A DNA stretch of 64,000 bases, taken from JAIOSF01 sp047159865 (GTDB taxonomy: Bacteria; Campylobacterota; Campylobacteria; Campylobacterales; Arcobacteraceae). Numbering within the stretch: position 1 is the first letter of the stretch; every line of letters starts with the position of its first letter. The translations under genes were made by a program, and so were the position numbers. The DNA is taken from contig NZ_AP038804.1 in assembly GCF_047159865.1 (NCBI RefSeq), positions 1,798,001 to 1,862,000 of the forward strand. The letters are read 5' to 3'. Below the pieces are notes generated by a model. The model saw only the letters and a list, made by a program, of their open reading frames with translations. It was not told the origin of the DNA and did not search any database. Of this stretch, positions 37,388-46,414 are shown one piece after another.

Positions 37388-39223
37388 ATGGATATTTTGG
37401 TAGATTTAAATACACACGCAGTGGCTGTTATGTCTCTTACAGTAGTTGCATTATTTTTATTTACAAGAGATACTATTCCAATTGAAACATCTAGTTTAGT
37501 TATTTTAGTTGCATTGACAATTGGATTTGCACTTTTCCCATTTAACAATGATGATATATCTTTAGAAGCAGGGGATTTTTATTCCGGTTTTGGTCATGAG
37601 GCACTTATTGCTGTATGCGCTTTGATGATAGCTGGACATGGACTTGTTCGTACAGGTGCTTTAGAACCAGTAGGGAGAATACTCTCCCGGATGTGGTTAT
37701 CTTATCCAAAATTTACATCTCTTATAACTCTTCTTTTAGGAGCAATATTGAGTGCATTTATAAATAATGTACCTATTGTTATTTTACTTTTACCTATTTT
37801 AACAACAGTTTCTATCCGTGCAAAAATGTTACCATCAAAAGTACTGATGCCCATGGGATTTGCAACACTTATTGGGGGGATGAGTACCACTATAGGTACT
37901 TCAACAAATCTGTTAGTTGTATCAGTAGCTGTTGATATGGGTCTAGATAGCTTTGGGATGTTTGATTTTTTTGTTCCTGTGAGTATTGCTGCTGTGATTG
38001 CTATTTTATACTTATGGCTTATAGTACCACTTTTTATTGCAAATAGAGTTGCACCATTTTCTGATAGTTCACATAGAATTTTTTCTGCAAAGTTGATGAT
38101 AGTTAAAGATTCTATATCAGAGGGGATGAGTATCGAAGAGATTCAGAAAAAAACAGATAATCTTATGAAAATATCACGACTCTATAGAAGTAGTAGTGAT
38201 ATGTATATTTTTCCTACAAAGAATTTGATAGTTCAGGCTGAAGATATGTTAGTTGTTGCAGATACACCTGAAAATCTAAAAAGTTATGAAACTATTTTAG
38301 GAGCGGCACTTTATACAACTCTTGGTGCAGTTGATAAAGAACATCCTTTACAAGCTGATGAAGATCAACAAATTGCAGAGATTATTATTTCACAAGGATC
38401 AAGATTAAGTAATACCCAACTTAAAAAAACTCACTTTTTAGAGAGAAATCATCTTTTGGGATTAGCTGTACATAAATCTGGCCGAGTTGTAAAAACTATT
38501 TTAAAAGATATTTCTGAAGTAACGCTTAAAGTTGGAGATGTTTTATTGGTACAAGGAAAAGGTGAACATATTCAAGAACTTAAAAAAAATAGAGAAGTTC
38601 TTGTTTTAGACGCAACTTCTGATGTGATTCATTCAAAAAAAGCACCTATTGCTTTTCTAATTATGTTAGGTATTGTTGTTGTATCAGCAATGGGTATTTT
38701 ACCTATTGCTATTAGTGCTACTTGTGGGGTATTATTGATGCTATTAACGAATTGTCTCAATTGGAAAGATGCTTCAAATGCTTTAAATGTACAAGTTATA
38801 TTAGTAGTTGTAGCATCATTAGCTCTAGGTCAGGCATTACTGAAAACAGGAGCAGCAGCGTATTTAGCAGGTATATTTGTATCTTTGATGGATGGAAGTT
38901 CTACAACTATGATGATAAGTGGATTGATGCTTCTTATGGCAATTATGACAAATATAGTTTCAAATAATGCTGCTGCTGTTATAGGTACACCAATTGCAAT
39001 TGGTATAGCACAACAGTTAAATTTACCAGCTGAGCCTTTTGTTCTTGCTGTATTATTTGGAGCAAATATGAGTTATGCTACACCTATGGCTTACAAAACA
39101 AATCTTTTAGTAATGAGTGCAGGGGGATATACATTTAATGATTTTTTAAAAGTTGGAATACCTCTTACTCTTATTATGTGGCTTACTTTTTCGTGGCTTT
39201 TACCTGTTTTATATAACATTTAA
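37388..39223 (+). CDS. SLC13-type anion permease with TrkA-C domains
   Basis: The 611-residue protein has about 11 membrane helices in two halves, with FINNVPIVILLLPI and SNNAAAVIGTPIAIGIA as the paired re-entrant motifs of the DASS/ArsB-like fold. The middle soluble part (about 215-410) holds two TrkA-C (RCK_C) domains, ending in LKVGDVLLVQGKGEHIQEL. Such permeases move sulfate, dicarboxylates or related anions, often with Na+. It follows the triple-binding-domain kinase by 17 bases, so both may concern the same ligand. Its stop overlaps that of the convergent HxlR gene. Confidence 0.88.
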   Translation: MDILVDLNTHAVAVMSLTVVALFLFTRDTIPIETSSLVILVALTIGFALFPFNNDDISLEAGDFYSGFGHEALIAVCALMIAGHGLVRTGALEPVGRILSRMWLSYPKFTSLITLLLGAILSAFINNVPIVILLLPILTTVSIRAKMLPSKVLMPMGFATLIGGMSTTIGTSTNLLVVSVAVDMGLDSFGMFDFFVPVSIAAVIAILYLWLIVPLFIANRVAPFSDSSHRIFSAKLMIVKDSISEGMSIEEIQKKTDNLMKISRLYRSSSDMYIFPTKNLIVQAEDMLVVADTPENLKSYETILGAALYTTLGAVDKEHPLQADEDQQIAEIIISQGSRLSNTQLKKTHFLERNHLLGLAVHKSGRVVKTILKDISEVTLKVGDVLLVQGKGEHIQELKKNREVLVLDATSDVIHSKKAPIAFLIMLGIVVVSAMGILPIAISATCGVLLMLLTNCLNWKDASNALNVQVILVVVASLALGQALLKTGAAAYLAGIFVSLMDGSSTTMMISGLMLLMAIMTNIVSNNAAAVIGTPIAIGIAQQLNLPAEPFVLAVLFGANMSYATPMAYKTNLLVMSAGGYTFNDFLKVGIPLTLIMWLTFSWLLPVLYNI

Positions 39224-39564
39224 AATGTCTTATTAAGATTTCTTTTATTATGTTCTTCACCCCAATAATAAAGCTGTTTTAGTATTGGTTTTAATGTTTC
39301 ACCATATTGTGTTAAAGAATATTCTACTTTAGGTGGAACTACTGGATAAACCTCTCTATGTACTATCCCATCAACTTCTAGTTCTCGTAACTTTTGAATC
39401 AACATTTTTTGTGTGATACCATATATAGATTTTTGTAATTCATTAAATCTTTTTTCTCCATCTCTTAAGTACCATAAGATGAGAATTTTCCATTTACCAT
39501 CTATTGCTTCCATAGCAACTTCTATATTACATTTTATTCTATCTTTTAGTTCATCTTTTACCAT
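39220..39564 (-). CDS. HxlR-family transcriptional regulator
   Basis: The 114-residue protein is a winged-helix regulator: CNIEVAMEAIDGKWKILILWYLRDGEKRFNEL, then ITQKMLIQKLRELEVDGIVHREVYPVVPPKVEYSLT. The cysteine at position 13 just before the first helix corresponds to the redox-active Cys of YodB, QorR and HypR, so it may sense quinones, aldehydes or disulfide stress. It is divergent from a YhdH-type reductase gene that it probably controls. Confidence 0.9.
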   Translation of the reverse strand: MVKDELKDRIKCNIEVAMEAIDGKWKILILWYLRDGEKRFNELQKSIYGITQKMLIQKLRELEVDGIVHREVYPVVPPKVEYSLTQYGETLKPILKQLYYWGEEHNKRNLNKTF

Positions 39565-39592
39565 TTTAATCTCCTAGTAGTATCTTTTTAGT

Positions 39593-39606
39593 AAGTACCT
39601 ATACTT
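39593..39606. promoter_or_regulatory. Candidate HxlR operator
   Basis: AAGTA and TACTT form an inverted repeat with a 4-base spacer in the 112-base region between hxlR and the YhdH-type gene. It lies just upstream of the -35 box of the latter. HxlR sites in other bacteria have similar GTAAGT-like half sites. Confidence 0.5.
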
Positions 39607-39617
39607 TTTGTTAGTTC

Positions 39618-39646
39618 TTGACATTATATCAATAATGCATTAAAAT
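39618..39646 (+). promoter_or_regulatory. Consensus sigma-70 promoter of the YhdH-type gene
   Basis: TTGACA (39618-39623) and TAAAAT (39641-39646) are separated by 17 bases. A full -35 box is uncommon in Campylobacterota and suggests a strong promoter held down by a repressor. Confidence 0.65.
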
Positions 39647-39676
39647 ACTTGTATAAAAAAATTAAGGAGCTATAAA

Positions 39677-40663
39677 ATGACAAATAAAGCGTTCGTAGTA
39701 AATAAAACAGAAGATGGAAAATTCACATCAGGGATAGAAGAGATAAGTATTCCAAGTTTAGAGGAAAATGAGGTGTTGATTAAATCAACATTTTCTAGTT
39801 TAAACTTTAAAGATGCATTAAGTTCAGTTGGTAATCCAGGGGTTACAAGAAACTTTCCACATGTGACAGGAATAGATGTATCAGGTATAGTTGAACAAAG
39901 CAATTGTAAGGATTTTAAAAAAGGTGATGAAGTACTTGTAACTGGATATGATATGGGTATGAATAGTGATGGGGGACATCAATCGTATGTAAAAGTTCCA
40001 TCTACTTGGGTAGTTCAAAAGCCATCAGAAATTACAGATAAAGAGATTATGACTTATGGAACAGCAGGTCTAACAGCGGGATTAAGCGTAAATGAATTAA
40101 TAAATAATGGTATTACACCACAAAGTGGCGAAATTTTAGTTACAGGTGCAACAGGTGGAGTAGGTTCAATTACTGTTTCTATTTTAAGTAAATTAGGATT
40201 TGAAGTCGTTGCTATTAGTGGAAAAGAAGATAAAATACCATTTTTAAAAGAGCTTGGTGCAAAAGAGGTTATTTTACGAAACGATTTTGATATCGAAAAT
40301 AAAAAACCGATGATGAAAGAGAGATTTGCAGGAGTAGTTGATACTGTTGGAGGAAATATACTAGCAGAAGCGTTAAAAGCTATTAAGTATGACGGAGTAG
40401 CTACTTGTTGTGGATTGACTTCATCATTTGCTTTAAATACAAATGTGTTCCCTTTTATATTAAGAGGTGTAAGACTTATTGGTATTGATTCTGTTGAATG
40501 TAAAATTGAGAAAAAAATAGCAGTTTGGAACAAACTAGCAAATGAGTTTAAAATAGATACTTTAGCTGCTTTAACAAATGAGATTTCATTGGAAGATTTA
40601 CCAGATGCTTATGAAGCATTGTTAGCAGGTAAAGCTGTTGGAAGATATGTTATAAAAATATAA
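39677..40663 (+). CDS. YhdH/AcuI-type quinone oxidoreductase (acrylyl-CoA reductase family)
   Basis: The 328-residue medium-chain dehydrogenase lacks zinc ligands and has the YhdH signature: SSLNFKDALSSVGNPGVTRNFPHVTGIDVSG, then GTAGLTAGLSV, the NADPH motif VTGATGGVGS, and ending AGKAVGRYVIKI. E. coli YhdH and AcuI reduce acrylyl-CoA, a toxic electrophile. Pairing with a divergent Cys-containing HxlR regulator supports a role in detoxifying quinones or electrophiles. Confidence 0.9.
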   Translation: MTNKAFVVNKTEDGKFTSGIEEISIPSLEENEVLIKSTFSSLNFKDALSSVGNPGVTRNFPHVTGIDVSGIVEQSNCKDFKKGDEVLVTGYDMGMNSDGGHQSYVKVPSTWVVQKPSEITDKEIMTYGTAGLTAGLSVNELINNGITPQSGEILVTGATGGVGSITVSILSKLGFEVVAISGKEDKIPFLKELGAKEVILRNDFDIENKKPMMKERFAGVVDTVGGNILAEALKAIKYDGVATCCGLTSSFALNTNVFPFILRGVRLIGIDSVECKIEKKIAVWNKLANEFKIDTLAALTNEISLEDLPDAYEALLAGKAVGRYVIKI

Positions 40664-40685
40664 AGTTAATCTTTTCTATAAATAG

Positions 40686-40720
40686 CTCAATCAAAATTGA
40701 TTTTATTGATTTTGGTTGAG
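40686..40720. terminator. Bidirectional terminator between the YhdH-type and NagZ-like genes
   Basis: CTCAATCAAAAT pairs with ATTTTGGTTGAG (12 pairs, one G-U, 11-base loop). The structure covers the stop codon of the leftward NagZ-like gene. Confidence 0.55.
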
Positions 40721-41797
40721 TAACAAACTAATTCTCTGATTGGCTTCTTGTATTCTCTCCAATTTAATTGAACCATTTTGAACATTTTTAAATATCACCT
40801 CAATTAATTCATCAGTATTATAATAATCCAATTGGTTTCCAAAAAGTAAAATATCTATTCCAGAATTTATAGCTAAAGTAACCGTTTGCTCTAAAGTATA
40901 ATGTTTTGAAATTGCTTTCATTTGTAAATCATCACTGATAATAACACCTTTAAATCCCAATTGATTACGAAGAAGTTGTGTATTGATTTTATAGGATAAT
41001 GTCGCTGGATATTTAGCATCAAGATGGTTATTAAAAACATGAGCTGTCATTATCATATCAGCTTTGTTATGTTTGATAAAATACTTATAAGGCTCAAGTT
41101 CTTTCTGACTCCATGTATTAGAAATATCTACAAAACCTTTATGTGAATCATTTTTCGAAGAACCATGACCAGGAAAATGTTTGAGTACACTAATAATATT
41201 TTGTTTTTTTAATGTATCTATAAAGATTTCAGCATTTCTGATAACTTCAGTAGAAGAGTTGCCGTATGATCTTTCAAGTCCTTCGATAATAAAGTTATCT
41301 TGATTTATACTCAAATCTACAAGAGGGGCAAAGTTACAATTTATCCCATTTTTTGATAACATAGAAGCCATTGTTTTATAATGACTTTTAACTACAGCTA
41401 ATGTCTTTTGAGAAATCTTTTTTGCACTCGGTGTTGAATGAAAACCTTGAGTACTTTTAAGTCGTTGTACTTTTCCCCCTTCTTGATCTATAGAGATAAT
41501 GATATTCTTCATTGACAAATTCTGTAAATTTTGAGTTAGTAGTTGTAACTGTTTTGGTGAACGAATATTTTTTACCTTGGTTCTATTTGTATAAAATTTA
41601 TCAAATAGTATAACTCCTGCTAAGTTGTATTTGTTTATATCTCTAATGATTTTGCTCTTTGAGTTTACACTTTCATTTGGAAAACCAACAATAATCATTT
41701 GTCCTATCAATTTTTTAATTTCATCTTTATTTATTTTAAGATTCTCTGCATAAATTGCTGTAGATATAAGTAAAACTATAAAAAATATTTTTTTCAT
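40703..41797 (-). CDS. Secreted NagZ-like beta-N-acetylhexosaminidase (GH3)
   Basis: The 364-residue protein has a signal peptide (KKIFFIVLLISTAIYA) and a GH3 N-terminal domain. The motif KHFPGHGSSKNDSHKGF holds the Asp-His acid/base dyad specific to NagZ-type enzymes, and GVIISDDLQMKAI holds the nucleophile Asp. NagZ cleaves N-acetylglucosamine from muropeptides; in E. coli it is cytoplasmic, whereas this one seems exported. It lies 5 bases after the hybrid kinase gene, so they may be co-transcribed. Confidence 0.88.
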   Translation of the reverse strand: MKKIFFIVLLISTAIYAENLKINKDEIKKLIGQMIIVGFPNESVNSKSKIIRDINKYNLAGVILFDKFYTNRTKVKNIRSPKQLQLLTQNLQNLSMKNIIISIDQEGGKVQRLKSTQGFHSTPSAKKISQKTLAVVKSHYKTMASMLSKNGINCNFAPLVDLSINQDNFIIEGLERSYGNSSTEVIRNAEIFIDTLKKQNIISVLKHFPGHGSSKNDSHKGFVDISNTWSQKELEPYKYFIKHNKADMIMTAHVFNNHLDAKYPATLSYKINTQLLRNQLGFKGVIISDDLQMKAISKHYTLEQTVTLAINSGIDILLFGNQLDYYNTDELIEVIFKNVQNGSIKLERIQEANQRISLLLNQNQ

Positions 41798-41802
41798 AGT
41801 TA

Positions 41803-44478
41803 CTATTCCTCTATCAATAATATTTTTAAGTTTTCCACTTTAGTTTGATTTTCTTTTTGTGATAGGTTACCTGTTTCTAAATCTTGTAGTAATTTACATG
41901 ATTTATCTAAATAAAGATTTAAACATGAGTTTTTAATATAATGTGCTTTTTTTGAGATATTGTCTCTATCATTATTTTCTATATAAGTGCTTAATTCTTC
42001 TAAATCATTTTTGATATCTAATTTAAACTTATTGATTAACATTGTTGCAATCGCTGTGCTAACCCCTAAATTTTCGGCTATTTTTTCCTCTTGTGGTTCC
42101 TCTTTTTGTTCTAAGTTTTTTTGTTTAGTATCGCTGTTTAAATAAGTATTGAGAATTTTTAAAAGTTCTTGATTATCTATTGGTTTAGATAAGTAATTAC
42201 TCATACCTGAGCTGATATATTTTTCTTTATCCCCTTTAACTGCATTTGCAGTGAGTGCAATTATTGGTGTGCTATTTTTTTTCTGTAGTTGATCAAATTC
42301 TTTAATATTTTTCATAGATGTTATTCCATCCATAACTGGCATATTAATATCCATAAAAACTAGATCAAAATCATTTTTTTGATATAGCTCATAAGCCTCT
42401 TTACCATCAGATGCAATTGTAACATCTACTCCAACTTGATTTAAAAGAATTTTAATCAATATTTGATTATTTGCATTATCTTCTGCTACAAGAACATTTG
42501 CATTAAATTTCTTTTTAGAAGGAATTTTTTCTTGTTTAATTTGCTCTTCATTATGGCAAGCTTCAGTAATAATATTAAATATTTTTGACCCATATAAAGG
42601 TATATCAATATAAAAGTTAATAATTTCTTTGAAATTCTTATGATTTTCTAAAATAGAGGTATCTCCTACATAAACTACTGGGATATTTGAGGAGTTTTGC
42701 ATACTTTTAATAGTATCAAGAAAGTGAAATGAATCACTGAAACAAAAAATAATATCTATTTTACTAGCATCTACAATATCATCAAAAGATTTATAAATTA
42801 CACCATATTCATTGAGAATATTGAATAGATTCTGACTAATATATTCATTGTCATTGTGTGTCTGACAAATAGCAAAAGTATATTTTGTACTTTGTTGTAA
42901 TGATTCTTGTTCTTTGTTTTGGATAATTTCATTTGACTCAACCATAAGGTCAAAATAAAATCTACTACCTTCATTTTCTTTACTAATGATATGTATTTGA
43001 GAATTCAATAAGTTTAATATTTTATTACTTATAGATAACCCAAGTCCTGTACCTCCATATTGCTTTGATACACTATTATCTGCTTGCGAAAAAGGTTCAA
43101 ATATTAGTTTTTGATTTTGAAGTGCTATTCCTACCCCTGTATCTTTTACAGAAAATCGTATAGTAGCTTTTTTATCAGTATAGTCTAAAAGTTTGATGTC
43201 AAATTGAACCTTACCATTTGGTGGAGTAAATTTGATGGCATTACTAATTATATTAGAGATAACTTGTTTTAATCTTGTTTCATCACATTTTATATATTGA
43301 GGGAGGTTTGATTCTTGATTAAGGATGAATCGTATGTTTTTTTGATTTGCACTTATTGCATAGAGTTCTACAATTTGTTCCACTGTTTCTTTAAGATTCA
43401 TATTTTCAATTAAAATATCTAATTTACCACTTTCTACTTTAGACAAATCTAAAATATCATTAATAATATTCAGCAAAGCTTTTGCACTTTTTAAAATGAT
43501 ATTTGCTTTTTCCTTGTTTTCTTTTTTTAAGTCTGCATTGAGTAAAACTTCTGAAAATCCTATGATAGCATTTAGGGGTGTACGAATCTCATGAGACATA
43601 TTAGCTAAAAATTTTGATTTTATCTCATTGGCATTTGAAGCTTCTTTTGCTGAAAGTTCTGCTTTTTTTGTGATATCTTTTAATTCATTACTTTTTTTAA
43701 GAATTTGTTTAATAACGATGTACCCAAGTGCAAAAACAAAAATTATCAAAAATAATGTAACAAGAAGTTCTAATTTATCGTAGTATTCTCTCTCTTTTTT
43801 AATATTTTTTTCTAAATTTACAAGTTTGATTTTACTTTCATATAAAAGTCTACTTGCATTCTCTTTCATTCTTGTAAAAAGAGGTGGGATAGTTTTAAAA
43901 AACATCTCTACTTCAAATCTTTTATTGTCTATATCTTTATATTGTTCGTAGTCGTTATGAGTATCATTGTGTTTGTGATTCATAATTTCATTTTTGATTT
44001 GAATAATTCTTTGCATCTCAATAAGTTTATTTTCTATAGTTTCTAGTTTTGGTTTTAAATCTATAGCTTCAAAAGTATAATTTGATTGGATGTTAGGCTG
44101 AAACTCTATTTTTTCAACTGTTTCACTTACTCCAACAATATTCAGCTTGATATGTTTTTCTAATAAGCCACCATTTTCTAAAATGATGATTGCTTTATTT
44201 ATATCCTTAAGTTCTTGTTTAATTTGATGTTGAATAGGAATGGTAGCTTTTTGATTAAAAGCCATAGCCATTTGATAATACTTTCTTTCAACAGCATTAA
44301 TCTCTTTTAAAATATATTCACCTATTTGGTATCGTGCAGTTTCATTTTTTATTTCATAGCCTAAGTCATCTGAAATATTTTTAAATACTATATGAATAGC
44401 AATTATAGAACTATATCCAAGAATAAAAACACCTAAAAGAGCTAATAAACTCTTAAGAACACTATCTTTCCCTAACAT
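41803..44478 (-). CDS. Hybrid sensor histidine kinase (TM-periplasmic-TM-HK-REC-HPt)
   Basis: The 891-residue protein has membrane helices at about 11-31 and 239-258 enclosing a mostly helical periplasmic region. It continues with HisKA (MSHEIRTPLNAI, near 296), HATPase (NAIKFTPPNG, GVGIALQNQ, GGTGLGLSISNKI), a degenerate receiver-like part without the phospho-Asp (about 540-650), a true receiver (LVFMDINMPVMDG) and an HPt domain with His in KKAHYIKNSCLNL. The gene shares one base with the stop of the binding-protein gene just upstream, which suggests that protein presents the signal, as TorT does for TorS. Confidence 0.9.
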   Translation of the reverse strand: MLGKDSVLKSLLALLGVFILGYSSIIAIHIVFKNISDDLGYEIKNETARYQIGEYILKEINAVERKYYQMAMAFNQKATIPIQHQIKQELKDINKAIIILENGGLLEKHIKLNIVGVSETVEKIEFQPNIQSNYTFEAIDLKPKLETIENKLIEMQRIIQIKNEIMNHKHNDTHNDYEQYKDIDNKRFEVEMFFKTIPPLFTRMKENASRLLYESKIKLVNLEKNIKKEREYYDKLELLVTLFLIIFVFALGYIVIKQILKKSNELKDITKKAELSAKEASNANEIKSKFLANMSHEIRTPLNAIIGFSEVLLNADLKKENKEKANIILKSAKALLNIINDILDLSKVESGKLDILIENMNLKETVEQIVELYAISANQKNIRFILNQESNLPQYIKCDETRLKQVISNIISNAIKFTPPNGKVQFDIKLLDYTDKKATIRFSVKDTGVGIALQNQKLIFEPFSQADNSVSKQYGGTGLGLSISNKILNLLNSQIHIISKENEGSRFYFDLMVESNEIIQNKEQESLQQSTKYTFAICQTHNDNEYISQNLFNILNEYGVIYKSFDDIVDASKIDIIFCFSDSFHFLDTIKSMQNSSNIPVVYVGDTSILENHKNFKEIINFYIDIPLYGSKIFNIITEACHNEEQIKQEKIPSKKKFNANVLVAEDNANNQILIKILLNQVGVDVTIASDGKEAYELYQKNDFDLVFMDINMPVMDGITSMKNIKEFDQLQKKNSTPIIALTANAVKGDKEKYISSGMSNYLSKPIDNQELLKILNTYLNSDTKQKNLEQKEEPQEEKIAENLGVSTAIATMLINKFKLDIKNDLEELSTYIENNDRDNISKKAHYIKNSCLNLYLDKSCKLLQDLETGNLSQKENQTKVENLKILLIEE

Positions 44479-45275
44479 TAGAAAGTCACTTTATTGAAAT
44501 TTTTGATATCTTCAGCATTTAAAAAACCATATTTTTGGAATATTTGTTGTCCATCTTTTGAGGTGGCATAACTCATAAATTTTTTTGCTAAGGTTTGATT
44601 TTTGGAGGTTTTCAGAAGATTAAAAACAAGTTTAGATTTTTTAGCATATTTTTCTGAAAGAGGTAATGCTTCTACTTTTTCTTTGTTTTCATCCCAAAAG
44701 GTAGTTGCATACCAGTTTAGTATAACATCTGCTTCTCCATCTGTAATTGCTTTTGTCATATTTCGTGAGTCTGATGCTAAATAGAGCGTATTTAACATAG
44801 CAGACTTATAGTTTCCAAAATTTTGTAAAACTTTTTTTGTAGCTTTTCCCACGCTACCGCTACTTTCATTCCCTAATACAACTCGATAATTTGGATTCGT
44901 CAGAACATTTAAGTCAGGTTGAATATTTTTAGGATTTCCTTTGGGTACAATAAGTGCAATTCTATTAAATCCAACAAAAGCACCATCTAACAAAAAACCT
45001 TCTGCTAAGTGTTTTTTTCTATAAACTATAGACCCAGGCAAGTAGATATCTCCAACTTTACTCATTTTTATACTTTCATAAAGATCTTGACTTCCGCCTT
45101 GTAAAATCTTTATTTTGCAATTGTGTTTTTTTTCAAAATTCTTGGCAAGTTCATCTACTGGTTTAACCATAGTGATTCCAATATAAAGAAGAAGTTCTTC
45201 TTGCGCTTTAGCAAATAAAAAAGAGCTTGAAAGTAGTATACTTAATAGTATAAATTTTTTTTTTGGATAATTCAT
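44478..45275 (-). CDS. Periplasmic ModA/WtpA-like substrate-binding protein
   Basis: The 265-residue protein has a signal peptide (KKKFILLSILLSSSFLFAKA) and the fold features of SBP_bac_11: ITMVKPVDELAKNFEKKHNCKIKILQGGSQDLYESI, DIYLPGS, ALIVPKGNPKNI, GNESSGSVGKATKKVL and DGEADVILNWYATTFW. ModA-like proteins bind oxyanions such as molybdate or tungstate. No permease or ATPase gene is near; instead it is fused by a one-base overlap to a sensor kinase gene, so its role is probably signalling. The ligand is unknown. Confidence 0.88.
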   Translation of the reverse strand: MNYPKKKFILLSILLSSSFLFAKAQEELLLYIGITMVKPVDELAKNFEKKHNCKIKILQGGSQDLYESIKMSKVGDIYLPGSIVYRKKHLAEGFLLDGAFVGFNRIALIVPKGNPKNIQPDLNVLTNPNYRVVLGNESSGSVGKATKKVLQNFGNYKSAMLNTLYLASDSRNMTKAITDGEADVILNWYATTFWDENKEKVEALPLSEKYAKKSKLVFNLLKTSKNQTLAKKFMSYATSKDGQQIFQKYGFLNAEDIKNFNKVTF

Positions 45276-45362
45276 TATGGAATCCTTTAAAACTATAGAA
45301 ATTTCAATTTAAGTTGTTAAATTATACAATATAATTTTAAAAAATATAATAAAAGGTATATG

Positions 45363-46400
45363 ATGAATTTTGATGATATGAAAATTGTATCAATAGATGA
45401 TAATGAAAATAATTTATTTCTTATTGAGTCTATATGCACAGATATGAAACTTTCAGTTACGAGTTTTTTAGAGCCACTTGAAGCTTTGATGTATGTGTTG
45501 AAAAATGATATTGATATGATCATTATTGATTATATGATGCCAAACCTTAATGGGATAGAATTTGTTAAAGAATTCAGAAATAATAATAAGATTGTACCTA
45601 TAGTTATGATAACAGCAGCAGGTGATGATGAAGCTATACACAAAAATGCTTTTACAGCTGGAGTGAACGATTTTTTAACGAAACCTGTCAATTCAATACT
45701 ATTGCAAGCAAGAGTTACAAATCTATTATCAAATTATCAAAATACCTTATTACTTCAAGATCGATCAAAACTTCTTGAAAAAGAGGTGCAAGAAGCAACC
45801 CAAAGTTTAATAGATAGTGAACACGAGACATTAAGAATTCTAGGAAAAACAGCAGAATATAAAGATCCTGAAACAGCTTCACATGTTGCGAGAGTTGCTC
45901 ACTATTCAAAGTTATTAGCTGCAAAATATGGTCTTAATGAAAAAGATCAAGATTTGATTTATTACGCTTCACCTTTTCATGATTTAGGAAAAGTAGGTAT
46001 TGAAGATAGGATATTGTTAAAACCAGGAAAACTCGATGATGAAGAGTATGAAGTGATGAAAACACACGCTATGATAGGGTATAATCTTTTAAAAGACTCT
46101 CAAAGTAAATATTTACAAACAGGTGCTATAATTGCAAAAACTCATCATGAAAAATGGGATGGTTCTGGTTATCCGAATAAGATGAAAGGGGATCAAATCA
46201 ATATTTTTGGAAGAATTGTTGCTGTAGTAGATGTATTTGATGCTTTAACTTCAAATAGACCTTATAAAAAAGCTTGGAGTTTTAAAGATTCTTTAGATTT
46301 TTTGGATAAAGAATCAGGAAAACATTTTGATCCAAAGTTAGTAGCCCTTTTTAAAGAAAATATTCATGATATTACATCAATTTTTAATTCATTTAAATAA
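45363..46400 (+). CDS. Response regulator with HD-GYP phosphodiesterase domain
   Basis: The 345-residue protein has a receiver (acidic IDDNENN, phospho-site MIIIDYMMPNLNG, TAA, KPV), a coiled-coil linker, and an HD-GYP domain (FHDLGKVGIEDRILLKPGKL, HHEKWDGSGYP). It should break down c-di-GMP when phosphorylated or relieved. It is divergent from the binding protein/kinase pair and followed 14 bases later by the second hybrid kinase, which is likely its partner. Two adjacent ATGs occur (45360 and 45363); the second has better spacing to AAAAGG. Confidence 0.92.
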   Translation: MNFDDMKIVSIDDNENNLFLIESICTDMKLSVTSFLEPLEALMYVLKNDIDMIIIDYMMPNLNGIEFVKEFRNNNKIVPIVMITAAGDDEAIHKNAFTAGVNDFLTKPVNSILLQARVTNLLSNYQNTLLLQDRSKLLEKEVQEATQSLIDSEHETLRILGKTAEYKDPETASHVARVAHYSKLLAAKYGLNEKDQDLIYYASPFHDLGKVGIEDRILLKPGKLDDEEYEVMKTHAMIGYNLLKDSQSKYLQTGAIIAKTHHEKWDGSGYPNKMKGDQINIFGRIVAVVDVFDALTSNRPYKKAWSFKDSLDFLDKESGKHFDPKLVALFKENIHDITSIFNSFK

Positions 46401-46414
46401 TAAAAGAAGCTAAA

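Noticed and set aside
40054..40533. A 159-codon frame opposite the YhdH-type gene
   Set aside because: Antisense shadow; the + strand gene has clear family motifs throughout.
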